Assembly: GCA_964035575.1 (NCBI GenBank)
Contig: OZ037894.1
Location: 744,001 to 808,000, forward strand
Direction: 5' to 3'
DNA length: 64,000 nt
Origin: Rhynchopus sp. YZ270_cl-10
Lineage: Eukaryota; Euglenozoa; Diplonemea; Diplonemida; Diplonemidae
Part shown: positions 1-10,000 of the stretch, piece after piece
Layout of the letters: every line of letters starts with the position of its first letter
How positions within the stretch are numbered: position 1 is the first letter of the stretch
Notes under the pieces: generated by a model
Told to the model about the DNA's origin: nothing
Seen by the model: only the letters and a program-made list of their open reading frames with translations
Database searches by the model: none
Made by a program: the position numbers and the translations under genes

Positions 1-536
1 TTTAAAGGATAAATAGTATTACCGGTACGGTCGCCAATCATCCCTCAAACAGGAGGATTGTGCAAATCTACGAAAACTATACTATTTATTTTGGAGATGT
101 CTGCTGCCGAGAGGCCCATTCATCGTTTTAAACTTTTTTTTTTTTTTTTTGCATTTTTGTTTTGTTGCCCTAACCTCACCACCGTGGACGCGAACAGTTT
201 GGAAAAAAAAATGAAGAATCGTTCCTTTTTCTCCCAGATTGATTTTTGCTCCACAACTTTAAAAGCATTCTTTGTAAAATGTGTTTTCTCTCTTCCTGAG
301 ATGGCACACATCTCATTGATGCTTAAACCAATTTATGGAGGGTCCTAAAAACCGGGATTAACCGCGAATTACCAGGGCTCTCCTATATTGTGTGTATTTT
401 TCTTTTATAGGCAATTTTTAGAATAGTTGAACTTCTCCGTGATGGTGCCAGGCGGATCTCGTTTTCTGGAAACTCCCAACTAAGACCTAATATGTTGCCA
501 ATCTGTTAAGGTATGCTATGGTGTGTGTGTGTGTGT

Positions 537-560
537 GTGCACGAGCGGCACCCATTCATC
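537..560 (+). repeat. Class A hairpin (GTGC stem), copy 1
   Basis: GTGC at 537-540 pairs with GCAC at 548-551 around a seven-base loop ACGAGCG, and ATTCATC follows at 554-560. Class A is defined by this layout: GTGC, loop close to ACGAGAG, GCAC, then ATTCATC or a near form, then an A/T linker and pyrimidines. This copy stands directly after a GT repeat, which supplies part of the stem. Confidence 0.55.
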
Positions 561-1359
561 TTATTGTATCTAGATTATTCCTTTTGTGGGAGATGCTGGA
601 GAGCTCCATCGTTCCTTCAAAAAAAAAATAGTAATAATCTGAAAATCTCTTCTCTTTAAAAATATGTGTGCAAAGGAGATTCTCGCCCTATGACCCGTTG
701 TTGCATTTTTTTTAAAAGAGATCGAACCAACAATGTTTCTCTTGCTCTCCGGGATTTGGGTGATTTTTTTTTCTCTCTTTTTGCTAGCAGAGAGAGAGAG
801 AGATAAAAAAAGTGGTAACAACCCTGCGAAACTGAATCCATTCACATCTACGCCCACACCATTTGGGGCCATATTCTGCTCAAGAATTACCCCTATTAGT
901 TGTCAGACTCCCATACCCCCACCCATAACGTGCCACCTATTGCTTATTTTCGCAGAAGTGTTGAGCGGAAAGAACGTAGGTCTGTGCACCCAAGCCCAAT
1001 CCCCTATCCTTTTTGTTGTTGTTGTTGTTATTTTTGTTTTTGGTGACTCAGCATAAAGATTGCTATATATTTGGCAGCCATCTTGTTTTTTAAGACGTTG
1101 GACACCTAATACCTAAAGAACGTACCCATCCCCTCAGTTTTGTTATCACTCAATTCCTTCAAATATCTGACAAACCCATCTGTCTTTTTTGACGACCCAC
1201 AGAGCACGCATATGAAGCTGCCCGGTCTTTTTTCTGGGTGTTTTCTGGGCGACATCTCACAGATCACCTCTGCTTTTTTTCCACCAGCCGGCTGGGTGGT
1301 GTGGGTGCACTCAAATCAACTTCAACACTTTGCTAGTGAGACACCTCTCCCCCGCGAAA

Positions 1360-1385
1360 TCTTTATTACCTCCTCCTCCCCTCAG
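1360..1385 (+). promoter_or_regulatory. Probable trans-splice acceptor (pyrimidine tract + AG)
   Basis: A C/T-rich tract (CCTCCTCCTCCCCT) runs into CAG ending at 1385, 19 bases before the chosen ATG at 1404. The arrangement fits a spliced-leader acceptor and argues against the farther upstream in-frame ATG at 1140, which lies before it. Confidence 0.5.
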
Positions 1386-1403
1386 AGAAAAAAACGGTTA
1401 AAA

Positions 1404-2906
1404 ATGATGAAAACGTTGTGCCTGCTGGCACTGTGTGGGTCTGCGGTTTCGTTGCACCCGATGTACGACTGCGCTGTGTGCAAGGCTGTGGTGGAGAAGG
1501 GGCTTGCCTGCGAGGACTTTGAGGCCTGCGGGATGTCTGCTGTGGTGGAGGGTGCGACGGACTGCATTGCTGCAGGGGTATGTGAGAAGATGGTCGACGC
1601 TGAGCGCACCTCTGCCACCTCGGAGATCGACCTCCGCGTCACGAAGGGGATGGGCACAAAGGACTACTCTGCAATCCGCGTCAGCGTCGTCACCGAGAAC
1701 GGCCACGAACCTGCCAACTTCAGCGCAGCCAACTTCGAATTTTCCTCAGAATTCAAATGGAAGTGGACCGACAACTCCATCCACAGCTCCATCGTTGCCC
1801 ACCCACACCCCGGACAGTCTGTGAAGATGGACGTCGGAGGGTCTTCTGTGAACATCAAAATCCCTGCTCTCGGTGCTGGGGTCGCAGGATTGATCATTGG
1901 TGACCCCTGTTTTAAGTCGACCTCATTTATCTCTGACGTTGGCTGCACCCATGCTAAGGAGTTTGACACTGAGAACCACACCCCGATGCTGATGAACGCA
2001 ATCATGGAGCACAACGACACCGACTTCTGGGCAGTCCTCGGGGACAACTACTACGACCAGAAGGGGAAGGGGACCAGAGAGTTCTACGGAAAGCTTTCCC
2101 TCGAGACTAAGGCCAACCTTATGATGACCGTTCCAGGAAACCACGACTACTGGATCATGGCGGCCCCAGCATTAGGATCGGAGGAGGATCAATTTTCGAA
2201 TGGATTTGTGCAGTGGTACGCAATGGATGCAAAGACTGCAGAGGAGCTGACCCCGGGGAGGGCGGAGAACAAAAACGTCTCGCCGTTCAACCTCTCGCAC
2301 GACCCGCGTAAGGGAAGCATCATTGAAAGGAAGAACCTCCCCCCAGTGGAGAACAGCTTCTGGTACCAGCAGATCGGGAACGTTGGTTTTGTGGGCTACA
2401 GCGGGGCGTACTCGCAGTCCACAACGTTGGACCTGATGAAGGAGGCATGTCAATGGCTTGGTGAAAACAAGCGTGGAAACGGAAAGGGAACCATCGATGT
2501 GGCCGCCCTGGTGGGCCACTGGGATAAGGGTGGAGGTGGCTCCGACAAAGACATGGCGGTGCCGGAGTTTTACGATGAAATGGCGTCGCTCGAGGGGTGT
2601 GCAGCGTACAACACATCAGACAACCTGAAGTTCTTCATGGGTCACACCCACTGCAATGAGCCCCACCCGCATGGGCGTGTCAACGCTGGCTTCATGGTCG
2701 CAGGGCAAGGCATGGAGGGATGTGGTAACTACGGCTTCCCGATCTTCGACACCACAGAGGGGCGTGTCCGTGTGTGGCATTTCGAGGTTGTGAGCAAGAA
2801 GAGGGAGAAGCACTTCGACGACATCTACAACTGTATTCGTGCAAGCGGGTGGAGGGCCTGCACCCACCTGGCCACCCTCTGGCTTGACCAGCCGATTACC
2901 AAATAG
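1404..2906 (+). CDS. Secreted saposin-B/metallophosphoesterase (sphingomyelinase- or acid-phosphatase-like)
   Basis: The 500-residue protein starts with MMKTLCLLALCGSAVS, a clear signal peptide, so it should enter the secretory path (lysosome, surface or outside). Residues about 20-70 are Cys-rich (CxxC followed by spaced Cys) like a saposin B domain, the lipid-binding head of acid sphingomyelinases. A calcineurin-type metal site follows: GDNYY near residue 213, GNHDYW near 245, GHW near 371 and GHTH near 413. These are the usual metal ligands and catalytic His of phosphoesterases. The first motif, normally DxH, reads GDPCF here, so one metal ligand seems changed. The frame stays open upstream to 1140, but that part has no signal peptide and precedes the acceptor at 1385; I chose 1404, with 1407 as a second in-frame ATG. 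The substrate, a phospholipid or a phosphomonoester, cannot be told from sequence. Confidence 0.8.
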   Translation: MMKTLCLLALCGSAVSLHPMYDCAVCKAVVEKGLACEDFEACGMSAVVEGATDCIAAGVCEKMVDAERTSATSEIDLRVTKGMGTKDYSAIRVSVVTENGHEPANFSAANFEFSSEFKWKWTDNSIHSSIVAHPHPGQSVKMDVGGSSVNIKIPALGAGVAGLIIGDPCFKSTSFISDVGCTHAKEFDTENHTPMLMNAIMEHNDTDFWAVLGDNYYDQKGKGTREFYGKLSLETKANLMMTVPGNHDYWIMAAPALGSEEDQFSNGFVQWYAMDAKTAEELTPGRAENKNVSPFNLSHDPRKGSIIERKNLPPVENSFWYQQIGNVGFVGYSGAYSQSTTLDLMKEACQWLGENKRGNGKGTIDVAALVGHWDKGGGGSDKDMAVPEFYDEMASLEGCAAYNTSDNLKFFMGHTHCNEPHPHGRVNAGFMVAGQGMEGCGNYGFPIFDTTEGRVRVWHFEVVSKKREKHFDDIYNCIRASGWRACTHLATLWLDQPITK

Positions 2907-3060
2907 AGAGGGATTTTTTTTTTTGTTAATGTTGGTCCAAGAAGAAGAAATGAAAAAAAGAAAAAAAAAAAATATGTCCATCCCCATTCCCACCCATTGT
3001 GTATTCTGTGTCTTCTCCGCGAGTGGAAATTGCTTTTGTTTAGGTGCGATGTGTGTGTGT

Positions 3061-3090
3061 GTGCACATGAGGCACACATATTTTCATGTT
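3061..3090 (+). repeat. Class A hairpin, copy 2
   Basis: GTGC at 3061-3064 pairs with GCAC at 3072-3075 around loop ACATGAG. The downstream sequence is ACATATTTTCATG, followed by CTCTCTTTTTT. Confidence 0.5.
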
Positions 3091-3128
3091 TCTAGTATTC
3101 TCTCTTTTTTACGATAGCGATACAATGT

Positions 3129-3150
3129 GTGCACGAGAGACACATTCATT
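3129..3150 (+). repeat. Class A hairpin, copy 3
   Basis: GTGC at 3129-3132, exact loop ACGAGAG at 3133-3139, then ACAC in place of GCAC and ATTCATT. The stem is weakened by one base but loop and tail are kept. It lies only about 55 bases after copy 2. Confidence 0.5.
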
Positions 3151-3993
3151 TTACTAGTTTTTTTTGTGTGTTTTTAACCTCTCTACAGGCCCTATTCCCG
3201 CGGGGTTTTCGCAAAGGAGCCCCTGTTCGCGAAAGAGAGAGAGAGAGGGAGAGAGATACCATCTTTGTTGTTTGTGGTTTTTGTGATTTTTACAAGGTGC
3301 TTCCAGTCTGGTCTGTAGGCGTGTGGTTGTATTTTGTGTTCAATCTATGATGGAGATACCAACCCACTACTATATTTTTTTCTTGGAAAAAACTGGATGT
3401 GTTTGTGCCCGTAAGATCCATTCATCTTACAAAAGTGTTATGTCTTTATTTTTATACAAAAAATTGTTCCGAAAAAAGAAAAACGCTCTCTTTTCCCGCC
3501 AAGCTGCTACGATTTTTTCTCTCTCGCACAAAAAAAAAAAACAAACAAAACAAAATAACAACGCGACAGGGTATCTAGAGGTATCAAAGTACCTCCCAAG
3601 ATATTATCTCTGTACATTTTTTGCACCCAATAATTTTGAACCACTTTAACATTTTCCAAAAAACCACCTGTGTTTATTCTTGAGTGCTTCAAGAAAATGT
3701 AAATATGGTTTGAAAGCAGAAAACAAAAGAGGGTTTGTGACAACTTCCACCTTTTTTGGCCTTTATTTTGTGCAGTTTTATCAGCTTTTTGTTCCACAAC
3801 TTTTTTGCTTGAAACGACCATTTATTTTTTGTTTCCGGAAGTCTGCGTCAATTTTTTTTGTGACAAATTCACCGTGGCTTGTCAACTCTCACCACACACA
3901 TTGCCCATGGGATTTGATATGAGCCCTTTTTTTTTGTGCTCATTCAGATCCCACCTTCGCTCTTTTACCGTTCTTTATCCCCCTCCCCCTAAT

Positions 3994-4071
3994 CATACCT
4001 AGGCGAATTTCGTATTCGCCCTACATTCGGATCCGAATATAGGGCGAATATGTATTTGCCTTCTAGGTATG
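3994..4071. repeat. 78-bp near-perfect palindrome (fold-back element)
   Basis: The arms run from CATACCTAG at the left edge to CTAGGTATG at the right. The centre is ATTCGGATCCGAAT, flanked by ATTCGCCCTA and TAGGGCGAAT. Only a few mismatches and a two-base offset break the symmetry. It could be a small fold-back transposable element or a structured RNA. A class C hairpin starts seven bases later. Confidence 0.75.
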
Positions 4072-4077
4072 CCTAAT

Positions 4078-4110
4078 GGTTGCTAAGCAGTAGATAGGCT
4101 TAGAGGTTAT
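4078..4110 (+). repeat. Class C hairpin (CTAAGC/GCTTAG), divergent loop
   Basis: CTAAGC at 4083-4088 pairs with GCTTAG at 4098-4103 around a nine-base loop AGTAGATAG. The stem is that of class C but the ACGAGAG loop is not kept, and no TCATCTTATAA tail follows. Confidence 0.45.
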
Positions 4111-4289
4111 ACCCTAGGTGTCTGATCGTCCACAGTGGCGCTTTGCACCTTGCTGTTCGAGGAAAGTATTTTTTCTTTCTTTTTTTTTGTGTCATCTTCA
4201 AAAACCCCCCTTTGATATGATGTGTGCAGAGGCGCATTCATGTTTCAAAATTTTCACTTTTTCTCCCCCTGCTTATTTTTCTCGATCAG

Positions 4290-4371
4290 ATGTAAACCAC
4301 GAAATGGATGTAGAACCTCCTCTCCTGTATGTAAAAGGAGAGGGCCTTTTTTTGTATTTCAAGTCAAAAAT
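4290..4371 (+). repeat. Class B composite element, variant with CCTCTCCT/AGGAGAGG stem
   Basis: TGTAAACC and GAAATGGATGTA (4301-4312) match the leaders at 46025-46046 and in part at 59505. A strong hairpin CCTCTCCT...AGGAGAGG follows, then GGGCC, T run, TTGTATTTCAAGTC. The leader and tail are shared with the other class B elements while the central stem has been replaced, which shows a modular build. Confidence 0.5.
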
Positions 4372-5065
4372 TTCTTTTTGGGTTTGTTGTGGCAAAAAAA
4401 AAGGGTGTATTTTTTGTAAATCTCGACTTATGGAGAAACACAAAAAAACACAAAAAAGGAGACGGTTCTACTCTCTTTTACATTCTCGTATTCGAGTTTG
4501 AAGGTTGAGAAAGGGAAGAAAAAGGAAAAAGAGAGAAAAGGGTTTTGGGGTATTTGGAGGTGACACGCTAGTTTGCTGATATCAAGCTTCGAGTTACGTT
4601 GTTTTGTTATGTGTTTACTTATTCCTCCCATTTTTTTCGTTGATAGATGCATGCGTTCGTCTTTCATGATTTCCCCTCCACGTTTCTTTTATGGTATTTT
4701 ACCCCGAGCCGATTGCCAGAGGTCTTTTCGGTAATTAACGCTGTCTTTGGCAATATGGTTCGCCACGTTTTTTCTTTTTTCTTTTTTCTTCTTTTTTCTT
4801 TGCACAATTTCAAAAAAACTGTAAACTCCACAACGCAACAAAATCCCAAAACCCAATACTCTTTTGATCCAAAATTGAAATCTCCGCATTATTTAAGCAC
4901 ACAGCATGGTTCACGAATCATCCCCTCCTTCTTGGTCGTACCGCCCCCCAACCCTCCACACCCTAGCTTTATTGGTTGGCATGATGCACACCACCTTTCG
5001 AACATACCATCTTCCTTTACCTAACCCTCCCACACCATACAATCTAACAGACACACCACCACCAT

Positions 5066-6793
5066 ATGGGAAGCATAGGTGACCTCGATATTGGAGGTAT
5101 TGGCGACGAAATCCACCAACGCCAGCTCACCCTCCGCAGCGCCTCCCACGGCCTCGGCGGGCGGGAGTCGGCACTCCGCTCTCGCGAGGTGGCGGGACTC
5201 TCATTGGACCGCGCGCCTCTCCGCGTCGGCGAAGTTGTACGCACCACCCGATCCGTTCTCAACGACAGCTCCGCACCGCTTCCAGGCGGAACCTACGCAG
5301 AAGTCACCCGAATACCAGGAGAAACACCGGGTTCTGCCTGCGAACTTCGTGTCGTCCCTACAGGACGAATCTTTGACGCAGCTTACGACGACTACGAGAG
5401 ACTCATCCCACAAGCCCATGAAGGTGGAGGACGCACCCCACACTCCCCTCCGGTGTCTCCAGAGATGCGTATTGGTGTGACCCCCGCGAGGTCTGTAGAT
5501 TCGGAGATAGATCGGCAGATGGGGTATCCACATCCACCCCCAGGGGGACAACATCAAACATTACAACAACAGTTTCTTCAGTCGCAACAATACCCTGAAG
5601 AGCCGATCCGGCAGCACCCTCAGGAGCAACCCCGATCAGGGTCTCTTTCCTACTCTCCGCCGTCGCGTTTTGCTCCGTCGCCTTCTCCGTCGCCGATTCG
5701 AGAGGGTATGCCGCTGAATGTAGCAAGGCGTCGTATAGAAGGGGCGAAAAAGGCGGTTCTTGTTGGATGTGATTATCGATCAGCTGGTGGAGGGTTAGGG
5801 GGGAGGGCGTACACAGCGTTGAGAGAGGTCGAGGCGGCGTTGGGGAGGGAAGGGTTTGGGGGTCCGGTCGCATCGCTTTCTGATGGGAATGTGGATCCGA
5901 GGTCCCGACCAACGCGATCGCATATCCTAAAGGCGGCCCGCTGGATGGTACGCGGTGCGTCCCCCGGGGACGTTTTTTTCTTCCTTTTCGTCGGTCGGTC
6001 CCTCTTTCCCCAAGACCTCCCACGCCACGGAGAACGTTACCACCAATGCCTCGCCCCATCTGACTACCTCGATTCAGGCTATCTATTTGTCTCAGACCTA
6101 TTCAAAATATTTTCACAACTCCCTCAAGGCTCGAAACTTACCTGCCTCTTTGATACAAACCCGGGGGTTCTCCTTCCGGTACGGTATAAAGTTTCGGGGT
6201 CGGGGCAGATGTCGTTAAATCGCGATGCACAGAATGTGGGGGTAGGTGTTACCGCGATTTCGTTGTGTCCGATGAAGAATGGGGTAGAGGATGTGGCGGG
6301 GGTGTTAAGCCATGCGTTTGCGACAGCGTTGTCGTGGCGAGAAGAACCTTCCGTAGAAGAAGTACTGTCCGACGTGCAAACCATGCTGCGGCACAGGATA
6401 GGTGCAGGGTGTCAACACGAAGTCGTATTAACCTCCTCGGTCTCCACTTCATTAGCAGATGCATTCCGTCTACAGAAACTAACCCGAGTAGAAGAAGAAC
6501 GTAGGGTACGAAACTGGCAGGCGCGACTCCAAGCAGAAGAGCAAAAGGTAGCTCTCGCAGAGCAAACAGTGTTCCGGCAAAGAAAGCAAACGAATTTTTC
6601 AGAAACGCATCGAAAAAGTGTGTGGGGAACAGTAGGGGCACGGCCGGCGCCAGAATTCGCGCAAAGACCGAGGTTTTTAGTTCCGGATACCACCCCGAAT
6701 GTGAACAGTCTAGGGGGAAATGCGTTGCAGCAAGCAGCAAAGCGGGACCCGATATCTCAGCAGATTGTGTTGGAATTATATGACGTTATATAG
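5066..6793 (+). CDS. Pseudo-metacaspase (caspase fold without catalytic His and Cys)
   Basis: The 575-residue protein has an N-terminal SH3-like stretch (about residues 50-115, LRVGEVVRTTRSV onward), a Pro/Gln/Ser-rich linker to about 215, then a metacaspase p20-like core from residue 227 (KKAVLVGCDYRSAGG; RPTRSHILKAARWMV; ASPGDVFFFLFVGRS). In active metacaspases the core holds SGHG and DSCHSG. Here the matching sites read VGRS (Arg311 in place of His) and DTNPGV (Asn365 in place of Cys), so a protease role is very unlikely. A charged coiled coil (about 465-510) follows. The frame is long, intact and well kept around the lost sites, so a regulatory or scaffold role is inferred, as known for other inactive metacaspase paralogues in kinetoplastids. 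The start at 5066 is preceded by CACCACCAT; an upstream acceptor was not resolved. Confidence 0.8.
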   Translation: MGSIGDLDIGGIGDEIHQRQLTLRSASHGLGGRESALRSREVAGLSLDRAPLRVGEVVRTTRSVLNDSSAPLPGGTYAEVTRIPGETPGSACELRVVPTGRIFDAAYDDYERLIPQAHEGGGRTPHSPPVSPEMRIGVTPARSVDSEIDRQMGYPHPPPGGQHQTLQQQFLQSQQYPEEPIRQHPQEQPRSGSLSYSPPSRFAPSPSPSPIREGMPLNVARRRIEGAKKAVLVGCDYRSAGGGLGGRAYTALREVEAALGREGFGGPVASLSDGNVDPRSRPTRSHILKAARWMVRGASPGDVFFFLFVGRSLFPQDLPRHGERYHQCLAPSDYLDSGYLFVSDLFKIFSQLPQGSKLTCLFDTNPGVLLPVRYKVSGSGQMSLNRDAQNVGVGVTAISLCPMKNGVEDVAGVLSHAFATALSWREEPSVEEVLSDVQTMLRHRIGAGCQHEVVLTSSVSTSLADAFRLQKLTRVEEERRVRNWQARLQAEEQKVALAEQTVFRQRKQTNFSETHRKSVWGTVGARPAPEFAQRPRFLVPDTTPNVNSLGGNALQQAAKRDPISQQIVLELYDVI

Positions 6794-7594
6794 GCGTTCT
6801 CACCATTTCTCCCCCAGGGGTTTGTGAAGTGTGCGAGGGGGGGAGGGCACGTTCATGATTTCAAAATCTTTTTATTAGCAGGGGGAACGCAGACGACTTG
6901 TGCATTTATCTGGGGCTGGCATCGACGTGGGTCAGTCTTGAGGTGCCTGCATCAATAACCCCACTTTTATTTTGGTGATTTTTTTAAAGTGTAAAGCTGT
7001 CATCTTAAAAGCTTTTCTTTGTTTCACACATTGGGTTTTTTGATAATCACGGAGTTGGTGCGTGCTTTCTTAGAGAGGAAGCGATTTTTTTTTTTTTGTA
7101 CCAAAATTTCGCTTTTTGTTTATATCCACAAAACGATGGGTCGAAACTTCACCGTTGTTTCCCCTTTAAGATGATTGTGCACGAGACGCAATTCATCAAA
7201 GCCTTTTTTTGTTTTTTGATTTTTTTTTTTTTTGATTTTTCCTCGAAAAACAAATATTTTAGAAATAGAACCATTTTTGGTGGTCCGAACTATTCATTGA
7301 TTCGAACAACCCACCATGACATAGTATTCACCGACTCCTCTCTCTCTCTCTCACCCATCTCTTTTTTCCTCCCCCTCCTCCCCCCCTCATTCAGACGATT
7401 GCCCCTATGTGACAGACACTTACTCACCTCACCTTCCTCTCCCTTCAATGCGATGGTCATAGTACAGGCGAGGCTCATCCCATAAGCTTTGCTTTGTTAA
7501 GCCCCCAGAGGCGTTTGCACTATCAGTTTCACTTTCTTTTTTCTTCCCCAAACAACACTCACTCCAGAATACACCCTCCTCCCCCCTCCTCCAA
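6794..7594. other. Intergenic region with class A and D remnants
   Basis: No gene. GGGCACGTTCATGATTTC (6846 on) looks like the right half of a class A element and GGTGCCTGCATC (6942 on) like the left half of class D. A class A hairpin is at 7177-7197. Near 7337-7395 an alternating CT run and C-rich tract lead towards the next gene, and CCAG ending at 7566 is a possible splice acceptor. Confidence 0.5.
7177..7197 (+). repeat. Class A hairpin, copy 4
   Basis: GTGC at 7177-7180, loop ACGAGAC, then GCA and ATTCATC (7191-7197), followed by a long T run. The 3' stem arm is one base short of the standard form. Confidence 0.45.
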
Positions 7595-9217
7595 ATGACC
7601 GTCAGCATCACGCAAACAGATGTCTACAAAGAACTGTTCTCCCTTCTCGTGGAAGAACCTGACGAACAGCTCCCCATTGACGACAGCCTTGCCGACATCT
7701 GCCGTGTCCTCAGCCCAACCATAACCGCGCCTCGCATCCGCGAGATTGCAGGCAAGATGGATACCAATGGCAAGGGCTGGCTTTCGGTCGATGAATTCCT
7801 TGGCTTGGTACGGTCTTTATGCTTCCGACAGTCTGCGGAGGAGGTGGCGGGGACAGGGCGGGAGTTGGTGAAGGGGTTGAAGGATGCAAGGAGACGACGT
7901 TTTTTGATGTTCGCGGATGAACGTACTGGTGCAGACGTCGACCAAGAGGAGCTTGCACTGCACCTTGCCGGCGGTGCTGCTGCGCTCTCAATGTACGAAG
8001 AACTCTTTGCCTATGGTCTAGAAGATACCGCCACTGCATTAAAACCAACCGGTCTCGACCGTCTTCTCCAAGAAGTCTGCCCACAACAGCCGCCCCAAGA
8101 ACGCCGTGAACTCCTAAAAATCGCGCATCTCAACAGAAACGCAAGAATCGACTTCACAGAGTTCCTCATTCTCATGCGTGGTGCGCGCCTTCCCACCGCA
8201 CTATCGGATATGGTCGCATCCATCCGCGACCGCCTAGCGATTGGCGTCTCCCTCACCACAACCCCTATTGAGGTTCAATCTATCAGTCATTCTACAGGCC
8301 TTCCGGCTGGGGTAGGAGGTGGAGGAGGGCTTGCTCCGCTCCTCCAAAAGCAATCTGTCCGTGAATCCTACCGCGAAACCGTCAAAAGAGAGGAAAATCT
8401 CGCCGCACAACGCACCGCATTGATGACCTCCGTTTTAACCACACCTTCCCGCGCGACTGAGGGGTATCTTCATGGGTTGCGGGGGGGTTCCTCTCCTCAT
8501 CGCACTCGCGCACATGAAATCGAAATGGATTTGGTCAGACAACGTGCAGACAAAGCGGAACGCCGTGCCAGCGATGCCGAACAACGTGCCGCAAAGGTAA
8601 GCATGGTGCAACACGGCTTCAGAGAGCATCTCGATGACGTTGCCGTTGAATACGACGGAGCCTCTCAAGGAAACGCATTTGCACAACACCGTACCCAACA
8701 CGATGCTTCTCTCGACCGTCTCCGTCGTCTCGAAGGTGAACGCCAAGGTCGTCTCTCCGCGGCAACTCCAATCGAACCTCACCCAAACACCCCTCGGAAA
8801 AATTTCTTTGCCGGACCTGATCGGAGGTTTTCGGCGGCAGAACGGACCCTCCCGCCACCGCCAACCATGGGTGAGTTGAAGCAGCGGCATGTTACCATAA
8901 GAAGTTCTTTATCGCGTGCAAGGGAGAACCAAGATGTAGGGCAGGCATTCCAGCTTGCATCAGAGCTGGATGATTTGGTTTCAGAATATGAATCGAGAAT
9001 GTCTGCTGGGTCGGCGATGCAGGGAGGGGGAGGAGGAGGAGGAGGGGGTGAAGTAGGTGCTGGTGGGGTCGGAGGAAGACGTCAGTCGCGTACGTATATC
9101 GCAGAGTCTCCGTCACGTCTGTCGCATGCCTCAGACACGCGGTCAACAGTGGACAGACTCAACAGAATGCAGCAAAAAGCATCGAGAACCAAATCCCCCG
9201 GGAGGTGGAGGTCCTAG
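7595..9217 (+). CDS. EF-hand calcium-binding protein with coiled coil
   Basis: The 540-residue protein carries a canonical EF loop at residues 56-67 (DTNGKGWLSVDE) and a calmodulin-like spacing of weaker ones: ADERTGADVDQEEL near 110 and LNRNARIDFTEF near 179-190. The N-terminal 210 residues therefore look like a four-EF-hand lobe pair with one or two working sites. A charged helix (about 305-340, RQRADKAERRASDAEQRAAK) suggests a coiled coil, and the C-terminal third is low complexity with a Gly run at about 477-487 (GGGGGGGGG). It has no signal peptide or membrane helix, so it should be cytosolic or cytoskeletal. The ATG at 7595 sits after CTCCTCCCCCCTCCTCCAA and soon after an AG, supporting this start. 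I cannot assign a named family; a flagellar or cortical calcium sensor is only a guess. Confidence 0.75.
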   Translation: MTVSITQTDVYKELFSLLVEEPDEQLPIDDSLADICRVLSPTITAPRIREIAGKMDTNGKGWLSVDEFLGLVRSLCFRQSAEEVAGTGRELVKGLKDARRRRFLMFADERTGADVDQEELALHLAGGAAALSMYEELFAYGLEDTATALKPTGLDRLLQEVCPQQPPQERRELLKIAHLNRNARIDFTEFLILMRGARLPTALSDMVASIRDRLAIGVSLTTTPIEVQSISHSTGLPAGVGGGGGLAPLLQKQSVRESYRETVKREENLAAQRTALMTSVLTTPSRATEGYLHGLRGGSSPHRTRAHEIEMDLVRQRADKAERRASDAEQRAAKVSMVQHGFREHLDDVAVEYDGASQGNAFAQHRTQHDASLDRLRRLEGERQGRLSAATPIEPHPNTPRKNFFAGPDRRFSAAERTLPPPPTMGELKQRHVTIRSSLSRARENQDVGQAFQLASELDDLVSEYESRMSAGSAMQGGGGGGGGGEVGAGGVGGRRQSRTYIAESPSRLSHASDTRSTVDRLNRMQQKASRTKSPGRWRS

Positions 9218-9867
9218 ATTGAAGGGTGGAGTGTGTGGTGTTGAGTGGAGGTTTGTGGTACTCTCTGGGGGTTCGATGTAACGTTTAGAGAGCCTGCTTC
9301 TTTATTTTGAAGACAAAAAAAAAAAGCCTCTGCTCTGTTTTGTCATACCGGAGAGGATGGTTTTTCTTGTAGAACAGTATTTTGTTTTTGTTTTGATTTT
9401 GTAACGTAGAATTTATCTGTCTTTTTAAATTGTCATTTATAGAGGAATGCACTGAGCGCCAATCTTATTTTATTTATTTTTTTGTACGAAAAAAATCCAA
9501 AAAAACGAAACAACTATTTCCCCCCTTCCACGCACTTTGACAACTTCTCACAAATTTGAATAATATCTACATCTCTGGTGTGGCCGACGACCCCAAAATA
9601 GCAGAACATAGCAGAAAGCAACACAAAGTAGCACCTCCCTTCAGCCGCACTAAAAAATCCAGATGCCCAGAATAGCAGAAAATAGCACAAAAGTAGCACC
9701 CCCCTTCAGCCACACCAATCTCCTTACCCTTTTTTTAATCCAGGATTCCCTTTTACAAACCCTTCTTTTGGTCTTCTCTTTAACCTTTTCAACTTCCTTC
9801 TGCTCTTTTCTCGTTTCTTTCTTTCTCTCTTTTTCTATTCTCGCTCTTCTCTCTTTCAACGTTAGAA
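9218..9867. other. Intergenic region ending in a strong pyrimidine tract
   Basis: No gene. A pair of related segments (near 9593-9640 and 9662-9708, each with AGCAGAA and AGCACAA followed by AGTAGCACC and CCCTTCAGCC) forms a local direct repeat of about 70 bases. From about 9720 the + strand becomes strongly pyrimidine-rich up to TTAG at 9865. Confidence 0.5.
9740..9865 (+). promoter_or_regulatory. Long pyrimidine tract and probable splice acceptor
   Basis: About 110 bases of nearly pure C/T (CTTCTTTTGGTCTTCTC and on) end in AG at 9864-9865. It is among the clearest acceptor-like signals in the window. The first ATG after it, at 9868, opens a 169-codon frame that is one frame away from the main protein. 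Confidence 0.55.
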
Positions 9868-10000
9868 ATGCTCGCCTCGAATGCCATCAAGAGGACAGAC
9901 AATATGAACAATATGAATCCGATAGCGAAAATGAAAGCTAAAAACAAAGACAGGAGGGTAGTGAAGAAACGGACCACCGCGGCCGCAAGCGTGCGCCGCC

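Larger units (their letters stand above)
1..1403. other. Intergenic region, low complexity
   Basis: No convincing gene is visible. The stretch is A/T-rich with many T runs, a (GT)n run near 520-540, an AG-dinucleotide run near 788-802 and one class A hairpin at 537-560. The segment around 11-42 (ATAAATAGT followed by ACGGTCGCC) is echoed near 13907-13935, so a short dispersed repeat may begin the window. The final 50 bases form the leader of the next gene. Confidence 0.6.
2907..5065. other. Intergenic region with hairpins and a palindrome
   Basis: No gene is supported. The short open frames here are A/T-driven and rich in Phe and Lys. Recognisable items are two class A hairpins (3061-3090 and 3129-3150), a 78-bp palindrome (3994-4071), a class C hairpin directly after it (4078-4110) and a class B composite element (4290-4371). 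The last 100 bases turn C-rich ahead of the next gene, with CACACCACCACC just before its ATG. Confidence 0.6.
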
